Part shown: piece after piece, positions 36,980-45,635 of the stretch
Position numbering within the stretch: position 1 is the first letter of the stretch
How the letters are laid out: every line of letters begins with the position of its first letter
From: JBMNCR01 sp049366695
GTDB lineage: Bacteria; Bacillota; Clostridia; Eubacteriales; Alkalibacteraceae
Assembly: GCA_049366695.1 (NCBI GenBank)
Contig: JBMNCR010000027.1
Span: forward strand, 1-62,523
Direction: 5' to 3'
DNA: 62,523 bases
The notes under the pieces: model-generated
Seen by the model: the letters and a program-made list of their open reading frames with translations, nothing else
Database searches by the model: none
Told to the model about the DNA's origin: nothing
Made by a program: the position numbers and the translations under genes

Positions 36980-36987
36980 TTTTTATA

Positions 36988-37995
36988 TCACCTTAACCTT
37001 AAAATATCATTATACGCTACAAATACCGCAAATACTAGTAGTAAAGAAAAACCAATAAAGTGAATCATTCCCTCTTTTTCGGGTTCTACAGGTGAACCTT
37101 TAATCCATTCAACAATAATAAACACAATACGACTACCATCAAGAGCAGGTATAGGTAGTAAATTGAATATTGCTAAATTTATACTTATCACTGCAGCTAA
37201 ATTAAGAACAGCTGTAGCTCCATACTTTACAGTTTCCCCTACCATAGAAACTACCCCGATGGGACCCATTAAATCGTTGGTTGAAGCATTTCCACTTATC
37301 AATTGTACTAAAGATGTAAGAATTAGTTTCGTGTATAATATGGTTTGATTAAAACCATTAGCAAACGATGTTATTATATTTTTTTCTCTTATAGGAGTTA
37401 TACCTATTCTAAAACGATTTAATTGTTCATCATATTTTGAGGATACGGTTAACGTGATTTCTTTTGTGTCTCTTATTATATCTAATTTATATTCACCTAT
37501 TGTTTCATCGGATATTTCATTAGAAATATCATTCCAGCTTTTAGTTTCAGCATCATTAATTCTAACTATTTTATCTCCAGCTATGATTCCAGCATTATAA
37601 GCAGGATAATCTACCTCTATAGATTCAATAGTAGTGGTTGGTATACCAATAATTAAATAGATGATAGTAATCAATACTATGCAACCAATAATATTCATTA
37701 TCGATCCAGCTGATAAAATAATTGTTCTGATTATTTTACTCTTACTATTAAAACTACCTTCTACATAATTATTTTCATCTTCTCCGAGCATTTTACAGTA
37801 ACCACCCAATGGAATAAGTCTCAAAGAATACAATGTTTCATTTCTTTTAAAAGAAAATAACTTTGGTCCCATACCTACAGCAAATTCTTCGACTTTAACT
37901 TTAGATAGTTTTGCACTAACAAAATGTCCTAATTCATGAATTATAATTAAAAATCCAAAAATTATAATTGATATCAGTATTGTATTTAAATTCAA
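36988..37995 (-). CDS. rseP: site-2 protease RseP
   Basis: A 335-residue intramembrane zinc metalloprotease that cleaves anti-sigma factors and signal-peptide remnants (RasP in Bacillus). The zinc motif HELGH is in FLIIIHELGHFVSAKLSKVKVEEF near residues 20-24 onwards, and the second motif LLPIPALDG (about 280-288) holds the third ligand. A single PDZ domain lies at about 120-190. About four membrane helices. It is five bases after cdsA on the minus strand. Confidence 0.95.
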   Translation of the reverse strand: MNLNTILISIIIFGFLIIIHELGHFVSAKLSKVKVEEFAVGMGPKLFSFKRNETLYSLRLIPLGGYCKMLGEDENNYVEGSFNSKSKIIRTIILSAGSIMNIIGCIVLITIIYLIIGIPTTTIESIEVDYPAYNAGIIAGDKIVRINDAETKSWNDISNEISDETIGEYKLDIIRDTKEITLTVSSKYDEQLNRFRIGITPIREKNIITSFANGFNQTILYTKLILTSLVQLISGNASTNDLMGPIGVVSMVGETVKYGATAVLNLAAVISINLAIFNLLPIPALDGSRIVFIIVEWIKGSPVEPEKEGMIHFIGFSLLLVFAVFVAYNDILRLR

Positions 37996-37999
37996 TTAA

Positions 38000-38803
38000 T
38001 CACCCCATAAATAAATAATAAACTGTTATATAGTATACTATAGGCGTAGCAAAAATTATACTATCAAATCTATCTAGTATACCACCATGCCCTGGTAAAA
38101 TATTTCCAAAATCTTTTATGTTAAAGTTCCTTTTTAAAAGTGAAGCTGTTAAATCTCCAAATTGAGAAATAATACTTGTAAAGAAAGCTAGCACAATATA
38201 GTATATTATTTCAAAATTTAATATATTATACTTATTCATTAAATATCCATAAATAACACACATCAGTATACTTCCTATTATTCCACCAATGGCTCCTTCT
38301 ATAGATTTTTTAGGACTAATCTTAGGAGCTAACTTATGCTTTCCCCAATTGATACCTATAATATAGGCAAAAGTATCTGTAGAGAACGATATAATAAATA
38401 CCAACGATAGTATAAAGTGACCATTTTTAAATGTATCAAACAATAATATATGTCCTAACAGAAATGGTATGTAAATTAAACCAAATAAAGCGTAAATACC
38501 TTGTATGATTTTAGCATCATTATTAATAATCTCATAAACAAAAATAACAATAAACATAAAAATAATTCCAGGAATTATTAACATATAGTTATAATAAAAT
38601 ATACATATTAATACTATGCCTAATAAAATTTCTAAGTAATAGTTGATATTGATATTGTTATCTTTATTAATAGATTTACAATATTCCCATAAGGCTATAG
38701 AACTTACCATTAACAAAGAGAAAAATAATAATAATCCTCCTGTATTAATAATCCATATCAGAATTGGTATTCCTATAAAAGCTGTTAAAACTCTTCTAAA
38801 CAT
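38000..38803 (-). CDS. cdsA: phosphatidate cytidylyltransferase
   Basis: A 267-residue membrane enzyme that makes CDP-diacylglycerol from phosphatidate and CTP, supplying pgsA. About eight membrane helices. The family signature SPKKSIEGAIGG (about 164-175) and the C-terminal DFGNILPGHGGILDRFDSIIFATP (about 232-255) with its invariant Asp residues are intact. It follows uppS by nine bases in the usual frr-uppS-cdsA order. Confidence 0.96.
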   Translation of the reverse strand: MFRRVLTAFIGIPILIWIINTGGLLLFFSLLMVSSIALWEYCKSINKDNNININYYLEILLGIVLICIFYYNYMLIIPGIIFMFIVIFVYEIINNDAKIIQGIYALFGLIYIPFLLGHILLFDTFKNGHFILSLVFIISFSTDTFAYIIGINWGKHKLAPKISPKKSIEGAIGGIIGSILMCVIYGYLMNKYNILNFEIIYYIVLAFFTSIISQFGDLTASLLKRNFNIKDFGNILPGHGGILDRFDSIIFATPIVYYITVYYLFMG

Positions 38804-38812
38804 TTGTACCTC

Positions 38813-39544
38813 CTATGAGTTAATACCACCAAATTTTCTTTTTCTTTGTTGATAATCGTAGATAGCATGATAATATTCTTCTTGAGAAAAATCAGGCCAA
38901 AACACGTCACTAAACCATAATTCTGAATAAGCACACTGCCATATTAAAAAATTACTTAATCTCAATTCACCACTTGTTCTTATTATTAAATCTGGCTCAT
39001 CTTGTCCTGAAGTATATAAATAATTTGAAAATATACTCTCATTTAAGTCTTCAATTTTGTACTTACTATTTATAACATCTTCATAAAAATTTTTAATACC
39101 TGTAATTATCTCGTCTCTTCCACCATAATTAATAGCTACATTAAGTATTAAACCTTTATTATTCTTTGTTAAATTAATTGCATTTATTATACTATCTTTT
39201 GTTTTTGGTGGTAATAAATTAATATCACCTAATACGTTTATTTTTACTTTATTTCTATTTAATTCATCAATTTCTTTTTTGAAGAATTCAACTAATAAAT
39301 TCATTAATCCATCTACTTCTTTTTTTGGTCTCTTCCAGTTCTCAGTTGAGAATGCATAAAGAGTTAGTATTTTTACACTTATATCAGAAGATGCTCTAAT
39401 AATACTCTTTAAAGCCTTGACTCCTGCTCTGTGTCCAAAAATTCTTGGCTTATTTTTTTTTTTAGCCCACCTTCCATTTCCATCCATAATAATTGCTATA
39501 TGTTTAGGTATATTATCTATATCTATTTTTTCACTAAAACTCAT
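38813..39544 (-). CDS. uppS: undecaprenyl diphosphate synthase
   Basis: A 243-residue cis-prenyltransferase that condenses isopentenyl diphosphate onto farnesyl diphosphate to make the C55 wall-synthesis carrier. Conserved segments: IAIIMDGNGRWAKK (about 17-30) with the catalytic aspartate, YAFSTENWKRP near 66-76, and DLIIRTSGELRLSNFLIWQ near 188-206 with the substrate-binding arginine and serine. Normal length. A leader hairpin lies upstream of its start. With uppP in the same window it shows carrier synthesis and recycling. Confidence 0.96.
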   Translation of the reverse strand: MSFSEKIDIDNIPKHIAIIMDGNGRWAKKKNKPRIFGHRAGVKALKSIIRASSDISVKILTLYAFSTENWKRPKKEVDGLMNLLVEFFKKEIDELNRNKVKINVLGDINLLPPKTKDSIINAINLTKNNKGLILNVAINYGGRDEIITGIKNFYEDVINSKYKIEDLNESIFSNYLYTSGQDEPDLIIRTSGELRLSNFLIWQCAYSELWFSDVFWPDFSQEEYYHAIYDYQQRKRKFGGINS

Positions 39545-39564
39545 CAGTTACCTCCTAGAAATAA

Positions 39565-39582
39565 AACACCCCTTAGGGTGTT
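39565..39582. terminator. small hairpin between frr and uppS
   Basis: AACACCC and GGGTGTT (39565-39571 and 39576-39582) pair with a four-base loop. The U-run is poor. It could partly terminate frr transcription or act as an mRNA end. Confidence 0.5.
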
Positions 39583-39620
39583 AATTACATTATAATCTAT
39601 ATTAATTATGCTGTAAACTT

Positions 39621-40178
39621 CTAAACTTCTAAAATCTCTTGAGTTTTTGCATTTATTATTTCATCAATTTTTTTTACTTCATTATCTGTTAATTTCTGAA
39701 TCTCATTTTCTGCTGATTTTAACTCATCCTCGGTTATCAGATTTTCTTTTTCAGCCTCCTTAAGATCATGAATTGAGTGTCTTCTTATATTTCTAACTGC
39801 AACTTTAGCATCTTCCCCTTGTTTTTTAGATAGTTTTACTAGTTCTTTACGTCTTTCTTCAGTCAGTTGCGGAATTACTAATCTAATCACCTTTCCATCA
39901 TTTCCGGGATTAAATCCCAAATCAGATTTAAGAATTGCCTTTTCAATGTCAGAAATAGAATTAGCATCCCATGGATGAACCATAATCATCCTAGGCTCAG
40001 GAGCAGTAATATTAGCTAACTGATTTAGCGGTGTAGCAGTACCGTAGTATTCTACTACTACTCTATCTAAAATTTTTGGGTTGGCTCTACCAGCACGTAG
40101 AGAATTCAACTCCTCTTTTAAGTTACTTATTGCCTTATCCATTTTTCCTTTAGCTTCATTAATAATTTCCTTACGCAT
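39621..40178 (-). CDS. frr: ribosome recycling factor
   Basis: RRF splits post-termination ribosomes together with EF-G. From the ATG at 40178 it is 185 residues, the usual length; AGGAGG lies just upstream, and the open frame beyond it reads back into pyrH with no site. Motifs: NLKEELNSLRAGRANPKILDRV near 19-40 and the PEPRMIMVHPWD loop near 64-75. Its ATG overlaps the TAA of pyrH by one base (TAATG), so the two are translationally coupled. Confidence 0.96.
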   Translation of the reverse strand: MRKEIINEAKGKMDKAISNLKEELNSLRAGRANPKILDRVVVEYYGTATPLNQLANITAPEPRMIMVHPWDANSISDIEKAILKSDLGFNPGNDGKVIRLVIPQLTEERRKELVKLSKKQGEDAKVAVRNIRRHSIHDLKEAEKENLITEDELKSAENEIQKLTDNEVKKIDEIINAKTQEILEV

Positions 40179-40891
40179 TATATTTCCTCCTTTACAATAG
40201 TACCAATATTTTCTCCACAAAGTACCTTTACAATATTGTCAGGATTATTTAGACCAAAAACTAATACAGGGATTTTATTATCCATACAAAGTGAAATGGC
40301 AGTTGAATCCATTACTTTTAATCCTTTATTTAATACATCTATATAAGTCAATTTGTCGATTTTTTTCGCGTTTTTATTTATATTTGGGTCACTGTCATAT
40401 ACAGCATCAACTTTTTTTGCAGATAGAATAACTTCTGCATCAATTTCGGCAGCTCTAAGTGCTGCTGTAGTGTCAGTTGAGAAAAAAGGATTACCAGTTC
40501 CTGAAGCAAATACTACAATTCTTCCCTTTTCTAAATGACGTATAGATCTTCTTCTAATATACGGTTCTGCAATTTCTTTCATTTCTATAGCTGTTTGCAC
40601 TCTAACATCAATACCTAAATGTTCTAATGCATCTTGAAGTGCTAAAGCATTAATTACTGTTGCAAGCATTCCCATATAATCCGCAGTGGCACGATCTATT
40701 CCTTCGCCATCTCTGCCTCTCCATATATTACCACCACCAACAACAATTGCTATTTCAACACCTAAATCCTTTGCTTTTTTTATCTTACTACATATATTTT
40801 TAATAATAATTGGATCTATTCCAAAACCTTTATCTCCAGCTAAAGCTTCACCGCTTAGTTTAATAATTACCCTCTTATATTTTGGTACCAT
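40178..40891 (-). CDS. pyrH: UMP kinase
   Basis: A 237-residue amino-acid-kinase-fold enzyme that phosphorylates UMP to UDP. The start at 40891 has AGGAGGAG upstream and gives the normal length; the frame extends 30 codons further into the tsf terminator. Motifs: IIKLSGEALAGDKGFGID (about 9-26), VVGGGNIWRGRDG near 50-62, RRSIRHLEKGRIVVFASGTGNP with the UMP loop, and FFSTDTTAALRAAE. The order tsf-pyrH-frr is canonical. Confidence 0.97.
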   Translation of the reverse strand: MVPKYKRVIIKLSGEALAGDKGFGIDPIIIKNICSKIKKAKDLGVEIAIVVGGGNIWRGRDGEGIDRATADYMGMLATVINALALQDALEHLGIDVRVQTAIEMKEIAEPYIRRRSIRHLEKGRIVVFASGTGNPFFSTDTTAALRAAEIDAEVILSAKKVDAVYDSDPNINKNAKKIDKLTYIDVLNKGLKVMDSTAISLCMDNKIPVLVFGLNNPDNIVKVLCGENIGTIVKEEI

Positions 40892-40950
40892 ATAGCTCCT
40901 CCTATTATAATATATAATTCTATATAAATTTAAGAAATCCTTCTTTTTAT

Positions 40951-40978
40951 AAAAAATGAACACAAAATATTTGTGTTC
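40951..40978 (-). terminator. tsf terminator
   Basis: GAACACAAA and TTTGTGTTC (40958-40966 and 40970-40978) form a 9-bp stem with a 3-base loop; on the minus strand it is followed by a run of U. It is 13 bases past the tsf stop and separates tsf from pyrH. Confidence 0.88.
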
Positions 40979-40991
40979 CATTTTTCATTTT

Positions 40992-41639
40992 TTATTGATT
41001 CATTTGTTTTGAAACTTCTTCTAAGAAATTATCGTCTTTCTTTTCAAGGCCTTCGCCCATTTGATATCTTACAAATCTTCTTAGTTTAATATTTTCTCCG
41101 ATTACAGATATTTTTTCATTAATAATATCTATTATTTTCTTATCTGGATCTTTTACAAAAGATTGTTCTAATAAACAAAACTCTTGATAATATTTTTTTA
41201 TTCTACCTTCTACCATTTTATCAATAATTTTTTCAGGTTTTCCTTCATTTAAAGCTTGTGTTTTAAGAATTGATTTTTCTTTTTCTAATACTTCTTCAGG
41301 TACATCTTCTTTTGATAAATACACAGGGTTGCTTGCCGCGATATGCATAGCAATATCCCTAACAAAAGATCTGAAATCTTCATTTTTTGCGACAAAGTCT
41401 GTCTCACAGTTAACTTCTACTAATACACCTATTTTTCCTCCAAGATGTATATATGATTCTACTACACCTTCTGCAGCTATTCTACCTGATTTTTTTGCAG
41501 CAGCTGCTAAACCTTTTTCTCTTAGACTTTCTATTGCTTTTTCTAAGTTATCATTAGTTTTTTCTAATGCTTTTTTACAATCTAACATGCCTGCGCCAGT
41601 TTTTTGTCGTAATTCTTTAATTAAAGCGGTACTAGCCAT
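40992..41639 (-). CDS. tsf: translation elongation factor Ts (short form)
   Basis: EF-Ts exchanges GDP for GTP on EF-Tu. From the ATG at 41639 it is 215 residues; TAGGAGG stands upstream, and longer frames lack one. The N-terminal UBA-like domain starts MASTALIKELRQKTGAGMLD and continues GCKKAL, followed by the TDFVAKNEDF loop of the core. It is shorter than the roughly 280-300 residues common in Gram-positives, which means that only one of the two core subdomains is full length. Such short forms are known. It follows rpsB. Confidence 0.95.
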   Translation of the reverse strand: MASTALIKELRQKTGAGMLDCKKALEKTNDNLEKAIESLREKGLAAAAKKSGRIAAEGVVESYIHLGGKIGVLVEVNCETDFVAKNEDFRSFVRDIAMHIAASNPVYLSKEDVPEEVLEKEKSILKTQALNEGKPEKIIDKMVEGRIKKYYQEFCLLEQSFVKDPDKKIIDIINEKISVIGENIKLRRFVRYQMGEGLEKKDDNFLEEVSKQMNQ

Positions 41640-41714
41640 AATATTACCTCCTAAATTTATATACATAAAATAAAAGAAGCAAGGGATATAACCCCCCACT
41701 TCTCCCTTATCTTA

Positions 41715-42509
41715 CTAGTTATTTTCATTAGTTTTATTATTTGGATTAGGATTACCTAACTCTTTTTTTTGTTCTACGTTATTTTTAGGTTTTTCTTTAT
41801 TTTTATCTGATGACATTACTAACTGTACACCTTGCTTACCTTCCGTAACAGCATTTGCCATTGCTTCAGTAAGAAGATTTACTGCTCTGATAGCATCATC
41901 ATTACCAGGAATAACATAATCAATTTCGTCGGGATCACAATTTGTATCTACTATTGCAACTACAGGTATCCCTAATTTTTTAGCTTCCATTATTGCAATT
42001 CTTTCTTTTCTAGGATCTACAATAAAAATAGCTCCTGGAAGTTTTTTCATGTTCTTGATTCCACCTAAAAATTTCTCAAGCTTGTCTCTTTCATTTTTAA
42101 GTTTTATAACTTCTTTCTTTGGCAAAACGTCGAAAGAACCGTCTTCTCCCATAGCTTCTAACTGATGGAGTCTTTTTATTCTCTTGCTAATAGTACTAAA
42201 ATTAGTAAGTGTTCCTCCTAGCCACCTGTGATTTACGAAGAAACTTTCACATTTTGTAGCTTGCGTTTTGATAGCCTCTTGAGCTTGTTTTTTTGTTCCT
42301 ACGAACAATATTTCTTTACCTTCATCAACTATATCTCTAATAAATTCATAAGCTTTATCTATTAGAACTACAGTCTTTTGTAAGTCAATGATGTATATCC
42401 CATTTCTTTCTGTAAAGATATAACGAGACATTTTAGGATTCCATCTTCTTGTTTGATGTCCAAAATGCACACCTGCTTCTAATAATTGTTTCATTGATAC
42501 ATAAGACAT
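41715..42509 (-). CDS. rpsB: 30S ribosomal protein S2
   Basis: A 264-residue small-subunit protein, counted from the ATG at 42509. That ATG has GGAGGTGG upstream; the longer frame would add 26 residues including KGGGKNQGGGK, which is simply the translated ribosome binding site. Motifs: MKQLLEAGVHFGHQTRRWNP (about 6-25) and DPRKERIAIMEAKKLGIPVV near 165-184. The tail after about 225 is Lys/Asn-rich and variable. It is the first gene of rpsB-tsf and has a structured leader. Confidence 0.97.
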   Translation of the reverse strand: MSYVSMKQLLEAGVHFGHQTRRWNPKMSRYIFTERNGIYIIDLQKTVVLIDKAYEFIRDIVDEGKEILFVGTKKQAQEAIKTQATKCESFFVNHRWLGGTLTNFSTISKRIKRLHQLEAMGEDGSFDVLPKKEVIKLKNERDKLEKFLGGIKNMKKLPGAIFIVDPRKERIAIMEAKKLGIPVVAIVDTNCDPDEIDYVIPGNDDAIRAVNLLTEAMANAVTEGKQGVQLVMSSDKNKEKPKNNVEQKKELGNPNPNNKTNENN

Positions 42510-42551
42510 TTTTCCACCTCCTTGGTTTTTTCCTCCACCTTTTTCACTTAC

Positions 42552-42580
42552 TTTACAAACCCAATAGGGCACCTTGTAAA
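42552..42580 (-). promoter_or_regulatory. structured rpsB leader, candidate S2 regulatory site
   Basis: About 45 bases upstream of rpsB the minus-strand leader forms a stem from TTTACAA and TTGTAAA (42552-42558 and 42574-42580) with an inner CCC/GGG pair (42560-42562 and 42567-42569). Structured S2 leaders are described in several phyla; a match to a specific family cannot be asserted. The remaining gap up to 42812 holds no gene. Confidence 0.4.
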
Positions 42581-42812
42581 ATATCAAAAGATGTGTGTTT
42601 TATGCGCAATAGCTATTTTAACATAAATTAGTATTTATAGCAATAATATTTTATACAATTAAAGAATAATTATAATAAATTTTTAAATTTAATCTTATAT
42701 GTCTTAAATGTACAATAAGATGTACAAATAATCATGTTTATTTAAAGTATAGAATTTTTATGCGTTTTCTTAAATATTGCTCACGTATAGGCAAAATACG
42801 TGAGCACATTAA

Positions 42813-44216
42813 TTATAAAATATATTTTTTTATATCTTTTTTATAATTAAATCTATTGAATATTGTTTTAACATAGTCAACAGATATTATAAATTGATCT
42901 TGATCATAATCAGGAGCAAAATAAGATATCTCTTCGACTAATTTCTCAATAACTGTATGAAGTCTTCTAGCACCAATATTCTCTTGTTGTTCGTTTAAAT
43001 AAGTTGCTATTAATGATATTTCTTTGATGGCTTCATTTTCAAATTTTAAATCTATGCCTTCAGTTTTTAATAATTCCTGATATTGCTTTATTATTGCATT
43101 TTCAGGTTTGGTTAAAATGCTTAAAAAGTGTTCTGATGTCAAATTATTTAATTCTACATTTATAGGGAACCGACCTTGAAGTTCGGGAATTAAATCTGAT
43201 ACTTTACTTACATGAAAGGCACCTGCTCCAATAAATAAGATATGATCGGTATTGACAGGTCCATGCTTTGTATTTACAGTACACCCTTCTACGATAGGTA
43301 ATATATCTCTTTGCACACCTTCTCTGGAAACATCTGGACCACTTTTATTACCATGACCAGCTATTTTATCTATTTCATCTAAAAATATTATACCGTTTTC
43401 TTCTGCTTCTTTTACTCCTTCAGATATAACTGAATCCATATCTATTAGATTTTGTGCTTCTTGTTGAATTATAATTTCTCTAGCTTCTTTAACAGGAAGT
43501 TTTCTTTTTTTAGTTTTCTTAGGTAATATTCCACCAAATAAATCATTTAGATTCATCGACATATCATCAGTGTTCATTCCTGCTATCATACCAATAGGTG
43601 AAGATGAATTATCTTCTATTTCTATTTGTATAATTTCATCTTCCAATTCACCATTTCTAAGTTGCTCTAAAATACTCTTTTGTTCTTCTTTTATCTTAAT
43701 AAAGTTTTCATGGTTTGTATCTATTTCATCATCATCATCATCATTGTTATTATTATTAAATAACATGTCAAAAGGATTGGAAGTTTTTTTATTTTTCTTT
43801 GGTATTGGTTTTAACAGGTCAATTATTTTGTTTTCTGCATTTTCTCTAGCTTTATCTTTTACTTTTACCATATATTTTTCTTTAACATTTCTTATGGATG
43901 TAGTTATTAAATCTCTTATCATAGATTCTACATCTCTACCTACATAGCCAACTTCAGTAAATTTAGTTGCTTCAACTTTTACAAAGGGAGCATCAACTAG
44001 TTTTGCAAGTCTTCTAGCTATTTCTGTCTTACCAACACCCGTAGGTCCTATTAAAATAATATTTTTCGGAGTTATTTCTTCTTGCATCTTTTTAGATAAT
44101 TTACTTCTTCTATATCTATTTCTTAAGGCTATTGCTACACTTTTTTTAGCCTCGTCTTGACCTATAATATATCTATTTAATTCATTTACTATCTCTCTTG
44201 GAGTTAAATCTTTCAT
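42813..44216 (-). CDS. hslU: HslU (ClpY) ATPase subunit
   Basis: A 467-residue AAA+ unfoldase that feeds proteins to HslV. Walker A is GPTGVGKTE near residues 53-61, with GYVGRDVESMIRDL pore and helical parts after it; the acidic intermediate (I) domain (about 105-245) contains an Asn/Asp-rich run NNNNDDDDDEID that is a simple-sequence stretch. FLDEIDKIAG near 275-284 is Walker B, and the C-terminus ends KKYIL, which docks into HslV. It is 11 bases from hslV, so they form one operon. codY, usual nearby in many Firmicutes, is absent here. Confidence 0.96.
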   Translation of the reverse strand: MKDLTPREIVNELNRYIIGQDEAKKSVAIALRNRYRRSKLSKKMQEEITPKNIILIGPTGVGKTEIARRLAKLVDAPFVKVEATKFTEVGYVGRDVESMIRDLITTSIRNVKEKYMVKVKDKARENAENKIIDLLKPIPKKNKKTSNPFDMLFNNNNNDDDDDEIDTNHENFIKIKEEQKSILEQLRNGELEDEIIQIEIEDNSSSPIGMIAGMNTDDMSMNLNDLFGGILPKKTKKRKLPVKEAREIIIQQEAQNLIDMDSVISEGVKEAEENGIIFLDEIDKIAGHGNKSGPDVSREGVQRDILPIVEGCTVNTKHGPVNTDHILFIGAGAFHVSKVSDLIPELQGRFPINVELNNLTSEHFLSILTKPENAIIKQYQELLKTEGIDLKFENEAIKEISLIATYLNEQQENIGARRLHTVIEKLVEEISYFAPDYDQDQFIISVDYVKTIFNRFNYKKDIKKYIL

Positions 44217-44227
44217 ATTTACACCTC

Positions 44228-44758
44228 TTATAATTCTTCCACTGATATATTTTCATTAGTGTATATACATATTTCAGAAGCTATTTTAAGCGCTTCGTAA
44301 GATATTTCTTTTGCAGATAGTTGAGAATGTCTTAATAAAGCTTTCCCAGCGGATAGCGCATAATTACCTCCAGATCCTATTGTTAATATACCATCATCTG
44401 GTTCAATTACTTCGCCGTTTCCTGAAATCAAAAGCATATTTTCCTTATCCATAACTATTAGTAAAGCTTCTAATTTCCTTAAAACTTTATCTGATCTCCA
44501 TTCTTTAGCAAGTTCTACTGCTGCTCTTACAAGATTGCCTGAATATTGTTCTATTTTTCCTTCAAATTTTTCACTTAAAGAAAATGCATCTGCAACTGAA
44601 CCTGCGAATCCCAAAAGTATTTCATCATTATAAATTTTCTTGATTTTTTTTGCAGAATGCTTCATTACCGTTTTTTCACCAAAAGTTACCTGTCCGTCTC
44701 CAGCCATGGCGGATTTTCCATCTTTTTTTACTGCAATTATAGTAGTTGCATGAAACAT
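44228..44758 (-). CDS. hslV: HslV (ClpQ) peptidase subunit
   Basis: A 176-residue threonine protease of the proteasome beta family. The ATG at 44758 has GGGGTG upstream; the longer frame lacks a site. MFHATTIIAVKKDGKSAMAGDGQVTFG is the start, and by analogy the N-terminus is processed to expose the threonine of TTI as the nucleophile. GSGGNYALSAGKAL near 124-137 is a conserved core. It assembles as a dodecamer capped by HslU. Confidence 0.95.
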   Translation of the reverse strand: MFHATTIIAVKKDGKSAMAGDGQVTFGEKTVMKHSAKKIKKIYNDEILLGFAGSVADAFSLSEKFEGKIEQYSGNLVRAAVELAKEWRSDKVLRKLEALLIVMDKENMLLISGNGEVIEPDDGILTIGSGGNYALSAGKALLRHSQLSAKEISYEALKIASEICIYTNENISVEEL

Positions 44759-45635
44759 ATTACTTTCACCCCACTTATTTATTGTTATAAGACTAACATA
44801 TATGGATATATATATCAATATATGTTAGTACAGTATTTTGTAATCTATAATTTTTTGATTATACAACTAAGACTAAGAATTGATATATATTTGTTAAATA
44901 TATCTTTATTAATAATATCTATACAATATAACATTAGAGATAGAAAATGTATGTTTTTTTGAATCCATGGATAATATTCATCAATATCATCAATAGTACT
45001 ACTAATTTAATAATTCTATAATAATGTTTTGCAATAAATTTATTATTATTAAATACTAGTCTCATAAGTGTTTCTTCTTTTTTTTAAAAGCTAGTATTAA
45101 ATACAATTTTATTTATTAGGGATCTAAGTATTCTATCTATATAGTTTTTGTATTATCTCAGTGTACATTGACATTTTTGATCTTCATTATAGTAATATCC
45201 ACACGGATAAACGTGTGAATAACAACTTACAGAAAATGAATATAATTAAAAGAAGAAAAAAGCTTTGTATTAAATTATTAAATGCAAATATATTAGTATA
45301 TTTCAATAAAAATAGAATTTTTTAGATATTCTTTCTTGAAAATATTTAGAATAAAATTACCAAAAATAAATCAAAGAAAATTATCTCAACGTCCGAAAAT
45401 TTCGTTGAGTTCTATTTGTAGTTGCGAAATGTAGCAACCCAATTAATTGACTTTAACAATTTGCCTATGCATGTAAAATAGCACAGGTACTAAAGCAACA
45501 ACTATTTTATTTTGTTACTACGGTCACTACGTTAATTCATTATTTTTACAATGAGTCATTTAATGAATCAATCTTCTATTGCCATTTTCAAAATCAGATA
45601 TAAAATTAACAGATATAGTAAGATGATAATTTCCG
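44759..45635. other. large intergenic gap between hslV and phage tail gene
   Basis: About 880 AT-rich bases without a recognisable gene on either strand. It contains a hairpin CTCAACG with CGTTGAG (45385-45391 and 45403-45409) and a 6-bp hairpin CACACG with CGTGTG (45200-45205 and 45212-45217). The promoter of hslV-hslU should lie at its left edge. This may be a deletion scar of the prophage whose remains lie to the right. Confidence 0.55.

Noticed and set aside
41690..41714. Possible terminator between rpsB and tsf
   Set aside because: The arms pair only with bulges and there is no U-run; rpsB and tsf are normally co-transcribed.
42510..42587. N-terminal extension of S2 containing KGGGKNQGGGK
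   Set aside because: The encoded glycines are the translated Shine-Dalgarno sequence; the inner ATG gives the normal family start.
44759..44962. Plus-strand frame overlapping the hslV start
   Set aside because: Antisense to hslV, Tyr/Ile-rich, no ribosome binding site.
45195..45217. DnaA-box-like ATATCCACA with a nearby hairpin, considered as an origin
   Set aside because: Only one box is seen, with no dnaA, dnaN or repeated boxes around it.
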